A stretch of DNA of 64,000 nt from CAVQCA01 sp963710815. GTDB lineage: Bacteria; Pseudomonadota; Gammaproteobacteria; UBA9214. Shown here one piece after another: positions 7,699 through 16,637 of this stretch (position 1 is its first letter; the number at the start of each line of letters is the position of its first letter). The notes beneath the pieces are model-generated. The model searched no databases. It saw only the letters and a program-made list of their open reading frames with translations, and was not told where the DNA came from. Location of the stretch: contig CAVQCA010000140.1 of the NCBI GenBank assembly GCA_963710815.1, positions 21,210-85,209 of the forward strand, given 5' to 3'. The translations under genes and the position numbers were made by a program.

Positions 7699-10331
7699 TC
7701 AAGCCAAAAGGCAGAGACAGATCCGGCTCCACCTGAAGCATTACGCGCCGGAATTCAGCCATGATGTGCGCCAGCGCGGCGTCGTTGTCGGCCTCGAAAC
7801 GCAGCACCAGCACCGGGGTTGTATTGGAGGCACGCACCAGGCCCCAGCCATCACCGAACTCGACCCGCAGTCCATCGATGGTAAAGACCTTCGCATGCTC
7901 GAAGTGGGCGCTCGCCAGCAGCCGTTCCATGAAGCGCGGCGGCTCGCCCTCCTGCATGCTGATGTTGATCTCCGGCGTATTGACGCTGTCCGGCAGATCG
8001 TCGAACACCCTCGTGGCCGGGCGGTCATCCCTGCCGAGCACCTCGAGCAGGCGGGCCGCGGCATACAGGCCGTCATCGAAACCATACCAGCGTTCCTTGA
8101 AGAAGATATGGCCACTCATTTCACCCGCAAGCAGCGCACCGGTTTGCTTCATCTTCCCCTTGATGAACGAGTGACCCGTTTTCCACATCAGCGGCTCCCC
8201 GCCATGGTCACGTATGATGGTATCCAGGAAACGCGAGCACTTGACGTCGTAGATGATCTGCCCGCCAGGGTTGCGATCCAGGACATCCGCGGCGAAAAGC
8301 ATCAACACACGATCCGGCCAGATTATGCCGCCCTCCTTCGTTATCACGCCCAGGCGGTCACCATCACCGTCAAATGCCAGTCCGACATCGGCCCGGACCT
8401 GTTTTACCACCCTGATCAGGTCCTTCAGGTTGTCGGGCTTGCTCGGGTCCGGATGGTGATTGGGGAAATTACCGTCGACATCGCAATAGAGCTCCGTCAC
8501 CTTGCAGCCCATTTCCTGCAGCAACCGGGGAATGACATTGCCGGCCACCCCGTTTCCACAATCCACCACGACCTTCAGGGGACGCGCGATGACCACATCG
8601 CTGCGGATGCGCTCGATGTAATCAGGTACGACGTCGAGCGTTTCGACACTTCCCTTGCCGGAGATGAAATTGCCCGCTTCGATGCGCTCATGCAGTTGCC
8701 GGATCGACTCGCCGGACAGGGTTTCGCCATCGATCACGATCTTCAGTCCGTTGTAGTCCGGCGGGTTATGGCTTCCGGTCACGATCACACCGGTCTGGGT
8801 ATCGAGGAAATGAGTGGCGAAATAGAGCACCGGTGTCGGTACGCAACCGATATCCTTGACCGCGCAGCCGGTTTCCATGAGGCCCTCGATCAAGGCCTTC
8901 GACAGGGCCGGGCCGGACAGGCGTCCATCGCGCCCGACGACAACCGTCTGGCGTCCTCTTTGCAACGACTCGCTACCTATGGCGCGGCCGATCAGCTTCA
9001 CCGCGTTCGCCGTCAGGGTCTGATTGACCACACCGCGTATGTCATAGGCACGGAATATCGAGGCATCCGGAACGGCGTTTTCCTCTTCCACCGTCGTGGC
9101 AAACTCCAGCGGATCCTCCTCGACAATCGGATCCTCCTCGACAATCAGGCTGTCCGCCGGCGGGATTGCATAATCCGGTTCGACTGTCTCGATCTGCTCT
9201 TGCTCCGCCGCCTCAACGGCACCCTGTTCGCGCATCGCCGGTGCCGCGGATTCTCCCCTGGAGGTAAAGCCGCCAGCGAGACTCGTCATGAATTCCAGGG
9301 TTTCCTGCATCTCATCGAGGCCATGAGGGTATTCCCGGCGAACCTGCTCGTCGCGAAAATCCTTCATGAGTGTCACCAGGTGACCTGGTCCTGCCGCAAG
9401 GCAGACGCCAGCCGTCTGAACAGGACCAGAGTGACGGCCACCATACCACCGGCGGCCAGCAGGAACATCACGAGCACCACCATACTGACCTTGCCGAGAT
9501 AGGCCGCACCGCCATGCACGGGCCAGTAGGCAACCTGCCAGCGGCTGCCGGGCACCGCCTGAACGATGCCCGGCTGTCCCTGCCGGTAGTTCCTGTCGCC
9601 TTGGTGACTGATCGGTACCGGTTGCCCTTGGCGCCTACCTGTTGCAACTCGATATAACCGTCGGTGTGCATGGCAGTCTTCAGTATATTCTCGATTGCTT
9701 CCATCGTCAGCGACAGCATGACCAGGCCCACGACAGCGCCTCCGTCCGGGTTGACTACGCGGTTCACGATATTGATGTGCTGCTGGGGAGTGTTTAACAA
9801 CTGCACCTCGGCGGGCGGAGCCGATTCACTTTGTTCGGCCTCGCGCAACTGTGCCAGTGCGGCGTAACTCATCGGTGGCGAGGCATTCATATCCACCTGG
9901 TCGATGCCCGGCGGGAGCAATCGGATATTGAGGGCTCTGGGAAACAAATAGGCGAGCGACTGCTCCCGCAACCGCAGCTCGGATGCCTTTCCCGCCTTCA
10001 ACAGGGAGACGATATCCGGGTCTTTGGAGATCAGCCCCACGGTGGAATCGTAGAAATCGAGCAACGTCGCCACCTCCACCGCCGCCTGCTCGGCTGTCCT
10101 CTTGTTGTCCTGCGTCAACGCCCGCGATACGGCGATGGACATGAACTGGTAGATGAACAGGGAGAGCGCGCCGAGCAGCAGCACCCCGGCGCCCAGAATC
10201 TGGAACCTCGTCTTGCCCAGACTGGCGCGTCGACCGGTTCCGGTCATGCCACCCGCCCGTTTTTGCTGCGGCTGCGTATTTTCCCGGGCGGGCTTCCCGG
10301 ATCTGGACAGGCTGGGTAGTGAAAAATTCAT
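7699..10331 (-). CDS. algC: Membrane-anchored phosphomannomutase/phosphoglucomutase AlgC, frame-broken
   Basis: Interconverts hexose-6- and hexose-1-phosphates for polysaccharide and LPS precursors. The catalytic part (below about 9080) is intact: phosphoserine loop TGSHNPPDYNG, metal loop DGDGDRLG, sugar loop GEMSGHIFF and phosphate loop RASNTTP. Upstream frames add a cytoplasmic start, a helix (ILGAGVLLLGALSLFIYQF), a periplasmic sensor-like domain and a second helix (VSMVVLVMFLLAAGG), the long AlgC form known in some gammaproteobacteria. Three one-base breaks split it: near 9620 (restoring one C joins the frames), near 9380, and near 7704, where removing one G would restore a stop at 7699. 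ATG 10331 has AGGGG six bases upstream. Confidence 0.8.
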
Positions 10332-10385
10332 GGTAACCCCTGGCATTACTCACGCTTATCGGCAGGCGGAGCGTCTGGTTGACGG

Positions 10386-10841
10386 TCAATGACGACCGGT
10401 ATGGCCAAAACCTCCCGTACCGCGTGCGCTGCTCGCAAACTCCTCGACCAGCTCGAAATCGGCATGCACCACCGGAACGATCACCATCTGGGCGATACGC
10501 TCGCCGGGCTGTATGGTGAAACTTTCACCACCGCGGTTCCAGCATGAAACCAGTACCTGCCCCTGGTAATCCGAATCGATCAAGCCCACCAGGTTGCCCA
10601 GCACGATGCCGTGTTTGTGGCCGAGACCGGAACGCGGTAACAGCATCGCGGCGAGCCCCGGCTCCTGGATGTAGATCGCCAGACCGGTCGGAATCAACCG
10701 GGTCTCGCCCGGCCCGATCACCAGCGGCGCATCGACACAGGCACGCATGTCCATGCCCGCGGCGCCATCGGTGGCGTAATGGGGCATGGGGAATTCGTTA
10801 CCCAGACGACCATCAAGGATCTTAAGCTGAATCTTTTGCAT
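10386..10841 (-). CDS. dut: dUTP diphosphatase
   Basis: Hydrolyses dUTP to dUMP, keeping uracil out of DNA and supplying dTMP synthesis. The 151-aa homotrimeric-type enzyme shows the five motifs in order: AAGMDMRA, LPRSGLG(HKHG), GLIDSDYQGQ, ERIAQMVIVPV and the C-terminal RGTGGFGHTG arm. The start (ATG 10841) lies within the end of coaBC, a 20-base overlap, giving the conserved coaBC-dut-algC-argB order. Confidence 0.96.
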   Translation of the reverse strand: MQKIQLKILDGRLGNEFPMPHYATDGAAGMDMRACVDAPLVIGPGETRLIPTGLAIYIQEPGLAAMLLPRSGLGHKHGIVLGNLVGLIDSDYQGQVLVSCWNRGGESFTIQPGERIAQMVIVPVVHADFELVEEFASSARGTGGFGHTGRH

Positions 10842-12063
10842 GCAGTTCGATTACGGATTTCTCTTTTTGTTTGCTGTGGTAACGCGCGGAGACCACCTCG
10901 AGCAACTGCCGCGCCAGCCGCTCCTTGCGGGTGCGCGCGAGCCGCACGCCACCCCCTTCCCAGAGGACATGCAGGTCGTTGTCCTCCGCTTCGAATCCCC
11001 GCCCCGCCCCGACCGTGTTGGCGGCGATCATGTCCAGCCCCTTGACGCGTAGTTTCTCCGCCGCATGGGCCTCGACATCCTGCGTCTCGGCGGCGAATCC
11101 GACGGTAAACGGCCCGTCGGAAATGGCGGCTACGGCGGCCAGTATATCCGGGTTGTGCTCCAGCACCAGCTTCATTTCCGCGGCGGACTTCTTGATCTTC
11201 GCGGTCGCCGCTGCGCGTGGCCGGTAGTCCGCCACCGCGGCGACCGCGATAAAGATATCGATGCCGGCGACCCGCTCCCTCACCGCGCCCAGCATCTCCT
11301 GCGCCGTCTCGACACCGATACGCTCGACCCGTGCGGGACACGGCAACGACACGGGGCCGCTGACCAGCGTGACCGTGGCGCCGGCCTCAACGGCCGCCGC
11401 GGCCACGGCATAGCCCATCCGGCCGGAGCTGCGGTTGCCGATATAGCGCACCGGATCGATCGCCTCGCGTGTCGGTCCGGCCGTCACCAGCACCCGGCAG
11501 CCCGCCAGGGCGCCGGTCTGATAGATGCCGGCGAGTTCCCGTGCGAGTTCTTCAGGCTCAAGCAGACGGCCGGGGCCACTTTCACCGCAGGCCTGGCTGC
11601 CATGCGCGGGACCAAAGACCCGAATGCCGCGCTGGCGCAACAGCGCGAGATTGTCCCGGGTCGCGGGATTCAGCCACATGGCGCGGTTCATCGCCGGGGC
11701 CACGGCCAGCGGCGCCTCGCAGGCGAGACAGACGGCCGCCAGCAGGTCATTCGCACGCCCTTGCGCAAGTCGGGCGAGAAAATCCGCCGAGGCCGGCGCC
11801 ACCAGCAGGACATCCGCCCAACGCGCCAGTTCGATATGCCCCATGGCGGCTTCCGCCGCTGGATCGAGCAGATCGGTGTGTACCGCATGGCCGGAAAGCG
11901 CCTGCAGCGTCAGCGGCGTAATGAACTGCGTCGCCGCGGCCGTCATTACCACGCGCACCAGCGCCCCCTGTTCGCGTAGTCGCCGTACCAGCTCAGCGCT
12001 CTTGTAGGCGGCAATGCCGCCGGTCACGCCCAGCAGGATGTGTTTTCCGGACAAGGTGCTCAT
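10822..12063 (-). CDS. coaBC: Bifunctional phosphopantothenoylcysteine decarboxylase / phosphopantothenate-cysteine ligase
   Basis: Two consecutive coenzyme A steps in one 413-aa protein. The N-terminal flavoprotein decarboxylase has LLGVTGGIAAYKS, the catalytic-His region and APAMNRAMW (PXMNXXMW motif) with the ACGESGPGRL substrate clamp. The C-terminal ligase begins at VLVTAGPTREAIDPVRYIGNRSSG and contains KIKKS and GFAAET. ATG 12063 (MSTLSGKHILLG) fits the family start; the open frame upstream of it is not conserved. Confidence 0.95.
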   Translation of the reverse strand: MSTLSGKHILLGVTGGIAAYKSAELVRRLREQGALVRVVMTAAATQFITPLTLQALSGHAVHTDLLDPAAEAAMGHIELARWADVLLVAPASADFLARLAQGRANDLLAAVCLACEAPLAVAPAMNRAMWLNPATRDNLALLRQRGIRVFGPAHGSQACGESGPGRLLEPEELARELAGIYQTGALAGCRVLVTAGPTREAIDPVRYIGNRSSGRMGYAVAAAAVEAGATVTLVSGPVSLPCPARVERIGVETAQEMLGAVRERVAGIDIFIAVAAVADYRPRAAATAKIKKSAAEMKLVLEHNPDILAAVAAISDGPFTVGFAAETQDVEAHAAEKLRVKGLDMIAANTVGAGRGFEAEDNDLHVLWEGGGVRLARTRKERLARQLLEVVSARYHSKQKEKSVIELHAKDSA

Positions 12064-12508
12064 GAAGCGGGAGTTTATCAAATGGCGGGCGACAACGGGC
12101 CCGATCCGTCGACAAGAGGATGCAATCCCCAAGTGACACTGCCCCAGGAGATTTCCTGATCGAATGACACTAGGTTAAGGCCAAGCCCGATAAATAGCCA
12201 CGGAAGCACGCGGAAGACACGGGAAAAAGATCCTGTATTCCGTGTTGTACCGTGTGATTTCTTGGCGACAGGGGTGTGATTAGGCTTAACTGGTGCTATT
12301 CATTTCCTGATTATCTCTGAAATTCAGCCACGACGTGGCCGGCAGATGCGAAACCTGCCTCCCTCGTTGGCAACCCGCAGGGCAGCACCGCATCCGCGGT
12401 GACAGGCATTATTTGCCCTCTTCACCACTTTGCGGTTATTTTTGTTCCGGGGCATACGCGCGCCCCCCGGAACACCCGAATACCGGCATTGACGACAGGG
12501 AGGTTGTC
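12064..12508. other. 445-base intergenic region between coaBC and radC
   Basis: Divergent coaBC/radC interval. It holds one copy of the GCCACGGAAGCAC dispersed repeat (12189-12260) and presumably both promoters, though no convincing -35/-10 pair was picked out. An open frame extends radC upstream to 12335, but the text there is not RadC-like. Confidence 0.6.
12189..12260. repeat. Dispersed repeat family 2, copy 1
   Basis: Begins GATAAATAGCCACGGAAGCA, continues with CGGAAGACACGGGAA, and is followed by an imperfect inverted arm (TTCCGTGTTGTACCGTGTG). The same text, with the same GATAAATAGCCA leader, recurs at 32095; the core recurs at 59723. Confidence 0.75.
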
Positions 12509-13186
12509 ATGGGAACCATCAGGGATTGGCCGGCCGGTGAACGGCCGCGCGAGAAACTGCTCGCTCACGGAGCGCAGGCGCTCTCGGATGCGGAGCTGCT
12601 GGCGATCTTCCTGCGCACGGGGGTGAGCGGCAAGACCGCCGTGGACCTGGCGCGGGAGTTGCTGCAGACTTATGGTGGACTGCGCCCGTTGCTGGAGGCG
12701 GATCGTCGGAGCTTATGCACCATGCACGGACTGGGCATCGCAAAATACGCCCAGTTGCAGGCCGTGCTGGAGATGGCGCGGCGGCATCTGGCCGAGCAGT
12801 TGCAGCGCGCCGACCCGCTGGAGAATCCCGAGGTCACCCGCCGCTACCTCGCCAGCCGGCTGCGCCACCTGCCGCATGAAATCTTCGCCTGCCTGTTTCT
12901 CGATAACCGCCACCGGGTGATCAGCTACGAGGAGCTGTTCCGCGGCACCATCGACGGCGCCAGCGTGCACCCGCGCGAAGTCGTCAAGCGCGCCCTGCAT
13001 CACAACGCGGCGGCCCTCATTCTCGCCCACAACCACCCCTCCGGCGTGGCTGAACCCAGCCGCGCGGACATGCAGCTCACGCGCCGCCTGGTCGACGCCC
13101 TGGCGCTGGTGGATATCCGCGTGCTGGATCACTTCATCATCGGGGATGGTGACGGCGTATCGCTGGCCGAATCGGGACTTCTTTGA
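12509..13186 (+). CDS. radC: RadC family JAB-domain protein
   Basis: 225-aa RadC-type protein: N-terminal helix-hairpin-helix-like part (GERPREKLLAHGAQALSDAELLAIFLRTG) and a JAB/MPN metalloprotease-like domain with the EELFRGT segment and the HNHPSG motif (JAMM-like His-x-His plus Asp). Its role in vivo is unresolved; the old link to recA-dependent repair is doubtful. ATG 12509 is preceded by GGAGG. The last seven codons (AESGLL-stop, 13166-13186) lie inside the left terminal inverted repeat of the adjacent RIT element. In most gammaproteobacteria rpmB-rpmG follow at once; here they are 9.5 kb away. Confidence 0.93.
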   Translation: MGTIRDWPAGERPREKLLAHGAQALSDAELLAIFLRTGVSGKTAVDLARELLQTYGGLRPLLEADRRSLCTMHGLGIAKYAQLQAVLEMARRHLAEQLQRADPLENPEVTRRYLASRLRHLPHEIFACLFLDNRHRVISYEELFRGTIDGASVHPREVVKRALHHNAAALILAHNHPSGVAEPSRADMQLTRRLVDALALVDIRVLDHFIIGDGDGVSLAESGLL

Positions 13187-13196
13187 TATGTGGAGT
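13166..13196 (+). repeat. Left terminal inverted repeat of the RIT element
   Basis: 31 bp matching the reverse complement of 16584-16614 with one mismatch (GTGGAGT against GTGAAGT). Positions 13166-13186 are also the last six sense codons plus stop of radC. Confidence 0.9.
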
Positions 13197-13250
13197 GCGG
13201 ATGATGGCGCTGCAGCGTGAGGCCATCATCCGCCCTTTGTACTCCACATA
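13187..13250. repeat. Left subterminal nested hairpin
   Basis: TATGTGGAGT (13187-13196) pairs perfectly with ACTCCACATA (13241-13250). Inside it GCGGATGATGGC (13197-13208) pairs perfectly with GCCATCATCCGC (13222-13233). Either a cruciform end structure or paired recombinase-binding arms. Confidence 0.85.
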
Positions 13251-13305
13251 GGTTTTCGCGTCTGACATAGTGTTCTGCCCCCCAACTACGACTGTGGAGG
13301 GCACC

Positions 13306-14535
13306 ATGAACATTGATCTACGTCCCAGCACACGCCGGATGATCGAAGAGTCCCCGGCGGAGAATGAGGCCATCGCTTTCATCGAGTGGCTTCGCACCGA
13401 GCGCTACACTGACTACACCATCGACTGCCATATTCGACGGCTGCTGTTCGTAATGCCGCGGCTGTGGTCCGGCTCTTCGCCGCCGGTTCTCCGGGAAGCC
13501 GACCTCCTGGTCGTGTTTGGCCGCGAACACCATCCCCGCTCGCGATTCCATGTTTTCGCCGGCACCCGGCGCGTCTACACCCGTTATCTGCGCGCGCAGG
13601 GACGCCTGGCGCCCGAGCCCGCCCCACCCTCTGAGGATATTATTCTTCAGTATGATCAGTATCTTACAGATGTTCGCGGTCTATCTGTTTCGACCCGCAC
13701 TCACCATATCATCACTTTGCGCAGGCTGTTGGCGCACGTTCTGAGCCCACGGCGATCCCTGCAGAGGCTCTCACGCAACAATCTCGAGCGTTTCATCCTC
13801 GAGCGCAGCCGGAAGGTCTCCCGTCACTCCCTGCAGCACGAGGTCGCGCACCTGAGGGCGTTCTTGCGCTATGCGTATGATGCAGGTCTGGTGCACGAGC
13901 GCCTCGACGAGCTCGACACGCCGCGCACCTATCGCGACGAGCTACCGCCGCGAGCGCTACCCTGGCCGAGTGTGCTGCAGCTGCTCCGATCCATCGACCG
14001 CACCAGCCGCGGCGGATGGCGCGACCTGTGCCTCCTGCATCTGATTGCCTACTACGGGCTGCGTCCGAGTGAGGTGATCGCGCTGCGCCTTGACTCGATC
14101 GACTGGGAGCAAGAACTCCTTCACGTCTATCAGTCCAAGACGCGCTCGCCACTGACGCTTCCGCTCGACGCGCACACGCTGCAGCTGCTGCGTGACTACT
14201 TGCAGCACGGCCGCGCCGGCTGCGCCAGCGCCTCGTCGATGCTCTTCCTGCGGGCGCGCTGTCCATACATCCCGCTCGAACGCACTGCCGTCGGAGACAT
14301 TTTCCGCAAGCGCATGCGCGAGGCAGGACTGCCGGACTGCGCCAAGCACGTATACCGGCTGCGACACACGTTCGCGATGCGCTTGCTCAGCCGCGGTGTG
14401 GGTATGAAGGCGATCGGAGACGTTCTCGGGCATCACAGCTTCTACGGCACAAGTGCCTACTTGAGACTCGATGTGGCCATGCTGCGTAGTGTTGCTCTCC
14501 CAGTTCCGTGCGCGGTGGGAGGGAGCCATGTGTAA
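13306..14535 (+). CDS. Tyrosine recombinase 1 of the RIT trio
   Basis: 409-aa phage-integrase-family protein. An N-terminal SAM-like core-binding region is followed by a catalytic domain with the Arg in GLRPSEVIALR, a lysine region at YQSKTRSPLTLP, YRLRHTFAMRLL (Tyr replaces the first His of the usual HxLRH box), GHHSFYGTSAYLR and the nucleophile Tyr in that segment. The start is ATG 13306 with GGAGGG seven bases upstream. It overlaps recombinase 2 by 8 bases, so the trio is translationally coupled. Confidence 0.9.
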   Translation: MNIDLRPSTRRMIEESPAENEAIAFIEWLRTERYTDYTIDCHIRRLLFVMPRLWSGSSPPVLREADLLVVFGREHHPRSRFHVFAGTRRVYTRYLRAQGRLAPEPAPPSEDIILQYDQYLTDVRGLSVSTRTHHIITLRRLLAHVLSPRRSLQRLSRNNLERFILERSRKVSRHSLQHEVAHLRAFLRYAYDAGLVHERLDELDTPRTYRDELPPRALPWPSVLQLLRSIDRTSRGGWRDLCLLHLIAYYGLRPSEVIALRLDSIDWEQELLHVYQSKTRSPLTLPLDAHTLQLLRDYLQHGRAGCASASSMLFLRARCPYIPLERTAVGDIFRKRMREAGLPDCAKHVYRLRHTFAMRLLSRGVGMKAIGDVLGHHSFYGTSAYLRLDVAMLRSVALPVPCAVGGSHV

Positions 14536-15499
14536 GCCATCTCCGCTGCATCGCTTTGACGCTGCCGTGCAGGCGTACATCTCGAGTCGGCGCGCTCTCG
14601 GGCGTGCCATCCGGGTCGACGAGTACGTGCTGCACCGCCTGCGGGCCTGTCTCGCACAGGCTGGCTACTCCGACCTCGACGCCCAGAGCTTCGAGCATTG
14701 GCGCCGCCAGCTCCACCACTGCGCCCACAACACCCAGGTCGACTGGGCGATGATGATTTATCGGTTCTGCCGCTACCGTCGGCGTCGCGAGAACCGATGC
14801 TTTCTGCCTCAGCGCGGGACGCTCGGGCGCCATCGGCCGTATCCGCTACCCACGCCGATTGAGGCTGACCAGGTCTGGCAACTACTCGACTTCATCGACC
14901 GCCGTCCGTCAAGTGCCGGTCGTGCCCTGCCACACGCCGTCCACCGTATCGCCATCGTGCTGATGTACACGGCGGGCCTTCGTCGCGGCGAGGTGGCCCG
15001 ACTGCGTATGGAGGACGTCGATACAGAGACGGGCGTCCTGCGGATCCGGGGTTCAAAGTTCCACAAGTCCCGGTGGGTACCTCTCTCCCCGAGCGCCACC
15101 CGAGAGCTGCGCGTGTACCTGCGCGTCAGGGCAGCGTTCGTTCCGCGCACCGAGCACAACGCGATGCTGCTCTGCAGGTGCGCCGCGCGTGGCTACACCG
15201 CTGAAGGACTGAGCAAGGCGATACGCGATGTAATGCGCCGCTCAGGCATCTGGACGAATGCCCCGCGCGTGCCACGTGTACACGACTTTCGCCACGCTTT
15301 TGCGGTGGAGGCGCTGCGCCGCTGGTACGAGGAGGGTCGTGACGTACAGTCCGAGCTTCCCAAGCTCTCGATGTACATGGGGCACGTATCGATCGCTTCG
15401 ACCACCTATTACCTACGCTTCATGCCGGCGGTAGTCGCCCTTGCGAGCCAGCGTTTCGCCAGCTCGTGCGTAGAACTGATTGACGGAGGTGCTGCATGA
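14528..15499 (+). CDS. Tyrosine recombinase 2 of the RIT trio
   Basis: 323-aa tyrosine recombinase. Catalytic residues seen: Arg in AGLRRGEVARLR, the GSKFHKSRWVPL lysine strand, HDFRHAFAVEAL (complete His-x-x-Arg box), GHVSIASTTYYLRF with the nucleophile Tyr. ATG 14528 follows GGAGGGAG and lies within the end of recombinase 1. The end overlaps recombinase 3 by 4 bases. The three proteins are clearly different branches of the family rather than recent duplicates. Confidence 0.9.
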   Translation: MCKPSPLHRFDAAVQAYISSRRALGRAIRVDEYVLHRLRACLAQAGYSDLDAQSFEHWRRQLHHCAHNTQVDWAMMIYRFCRYRRRRENRCFLPQRGTLGRHRPYPLPTPIEADQVWQLLDFIDRRPSSAGRALPHAVHRIAIVLMYTAGLRRGEVARLRMEDVDTETGVLRIRGSKFHKSRWVPLSPSATRELRVYLRVRAAFVPRTEHNAMLLCRCAARGYTAEGLSKAIRDVMRRSGIWTNAPRVPRVHDFRHAFAVEALRRWYEEGRDVQSELPKLSMYMGHVSIASTTYYLRFMPAVVALASQRFASSCVELIDGGAA

Positions 15500-16527
15500 G
15501 TCGCAAGAACCCTACGGCCTTGGGCCGCGATCTGGTCACGTTCTTCGAGGATTTCCTCCCCGTCCAGCGGGGCCTAAGCCCCCACACGATCCGCAGCTAC
15601 CGCGACGCGTTGCTGCTTCTTCTACGCTTCACGGCGCGGGAGCTGCACCGCACGGTGGACCGTCTGGACGTGCCGGATCTCACCGTAGAACGCATCACAC
15701 GCTTCCTTGCCGCGCTCGAAGCCGAGCGCCACAACAGCATCGCCACCCGTAATGCGCGACTCGGAGCGATCCACGTCTTTGCACGCTACCTCGCCGGGCA
15801 GTGCCCAGAGCATTTGGGCACCCTGCAGCGGATCATCGGCATGCCGTTCAAGCGAGGGGCGGTAGAGGCTCCGATCGAATATCTTGATCGTGCCGAGCTC
15901 GACGCGCTGCTCAAGAGCATTGATCGTTCAACGGAACTCGGCCGGCGCGACTACGCGCTTTTTGCGTTCATGTTCAACACCGGCGCCCGAGTCCAGGAAG
16001 CGCTCAATGTCCGCGTTGCCGACGTGCGCCTCGAGGCTCCGCCGCAGGTACGGCTGCTCGGCAAGGGTCGCAAGGCACGGACCTGTCCGCTGTGGCCGGC
16101 AACGGCACGCCTCCTGCGCGACCTGATCGCCGAACGAAGTGGCTTTGTCGACGAGTCGGCCTCTCCGCTCGTCTTCACGAACGCCCGCGGGGCGCCCCTG
16201 ACGCGCTACGGCGTGTGCTACCTTCTACGGCGCTACGTGCAGAAGGCGTCGCAAGTCGCACCATCCCTCAAGAGCAAGAAGCTTCACCCGCACTCGATCC
16301 GGCACAGCACGGCGGTGGCGCTGCTCAAGTCCGGCGTCGACTTCGCAACCATCAGTCATTGGCTCGGCCACGCAGGCCTGAACACGACCATGCGTTATGC
16401 CCGCGCCGATCTCGATCTCAAGCGCCAGGCTCTCGCTCAAGTGTTCCCGGACGCCGTGGCCCCACCGCCCGGCGGGCGACTGCTGCTGGACGGCTCCGAC
16501 CTCGCCGGCTGGCTGCGCAAGCTCTGA
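15496..16527 (+). CDS. Tyrosine recombinase 3 of the RIT trio
   Basis: 343-aa tyrosine recombinase nearest in style to XerC/D-like integrases: core-binding domain FEDFLPVQRGLSPHTIRSYRDAL, then catalytic Arg in TGARVQEALNVR, LLGKGRKARTCPLW, HSIRHSTAVALL, and GHAGLNTTMRYARAD with the Tyr nucleophile. Starts with a 4-base ATGA overlap. Ends 2 bases before the right subterminal hairpin, with no spare coding sequence. Confidence 0.92.
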   Translation: MSRKNPTALGRDLVTFFEDFLPVQRGLSPHTIRSYRDALLLLLRFTARELHRTVDRLDVPDLTVERITRFLAALEAERHNSIATRNARLGAIHVFARYLAGQCPEHLGTLQRIIGMPFKRGAVEAPIEYLDRAELDALLKSIDRSTELGRRDYALFAFMFNTGARVQEALNVRVADVRLEAPPQVRLLGKGRKARTCPLWPATARLLRDLIAERSGFVDESASPLVFTNARGAPLTRYGVCYLLRRYVQKASQVAPSLKSKKLHPHSIRHSTAVALLKSGVDFATISHWLGHAGLNTTMRYARADLDLKRQALAQVFPDAVAPPPGGRLLLDGSDLAGWLRKL

Positions 16528-16529
16528 AA

Positions 16530-16593
16530 TATGTGGAGGCCTCCCGCGCGAAAACGCGGGAGGCCTGTGCATGATGATGCACTACTTCACATA
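16530..16593. repeat. Right subterminal hairpins of the RIT element
   Basis: TATGTGGAG (16530-16538) faces CTTCACATA (16585-16593) with one mismatch, copying the outer arms of the left end. Between them lie a 12-bp inverted repeat (AGGCCTCCCGCG / CGCGGGAGGCCT) and the short palindrome GTGCATGATGATGCAC. The first hairpin may also end transcription of the trio, although no T-run follows. Confidence 0.82.
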
Positions 16594-16614
16594 TCAAAGA
16601 AGTCCCGATTCGGC
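16584..16614 (-). repeat. Right terminal inverted repeat, inverted copy of the radC 3' end
   Basis: Reverse complement of 13166-13196 with one mismatch. It therefore carries, in inverted orientation, the last six sense codons and stop of radC. Confidence 0.9.
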
Positions 16615-16617
16615 GAA

Positions 16618-16637
16618 AAATGGTGAGCTCACCATTT
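16618..16637. repeat. 20-bp perfect palindrome beside the RIT right end
   Basis: AAATGGTGAG followed by its exact reverse complement, three bases outside the right inverted repeat. Could be an operator, a terminator stem or part of the insertion site. Confidence 0.6.

Larger units (their letters stand above)
13166..16614 (+). mobile_element. RIT element (recombinase in trio) at the 3' end of radC
   Basis: Three overlapping same-strand tyrosine recombinase genes of about 410, 320 and 340 aa, the size order and overlap pattern of known RIT elements. They are bounded by a 31-bp terminal inverted repeat (13166-13196 and 16584-16614; 30 of 31 match). The left copy includes the radC stop and the six codons before it. 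Inside each end lies a large hairpin whose outer arms repeat the TATGTGGAG core. No cargo gene and no clear direct target duplication are visible. The boundaries are taken from the inverted repeats and are therefore minimal estimates. Confidence 0.88.

Noticed and set aside
7109..9502. 797-codon open frame antisense to argB/algC
   Set aside because: Text is His/Arg/Gln-rich with no family character and mirrors the GC-rich codon positions of the real genes; the minus strand carries complete AlgC and ArgB motifs.
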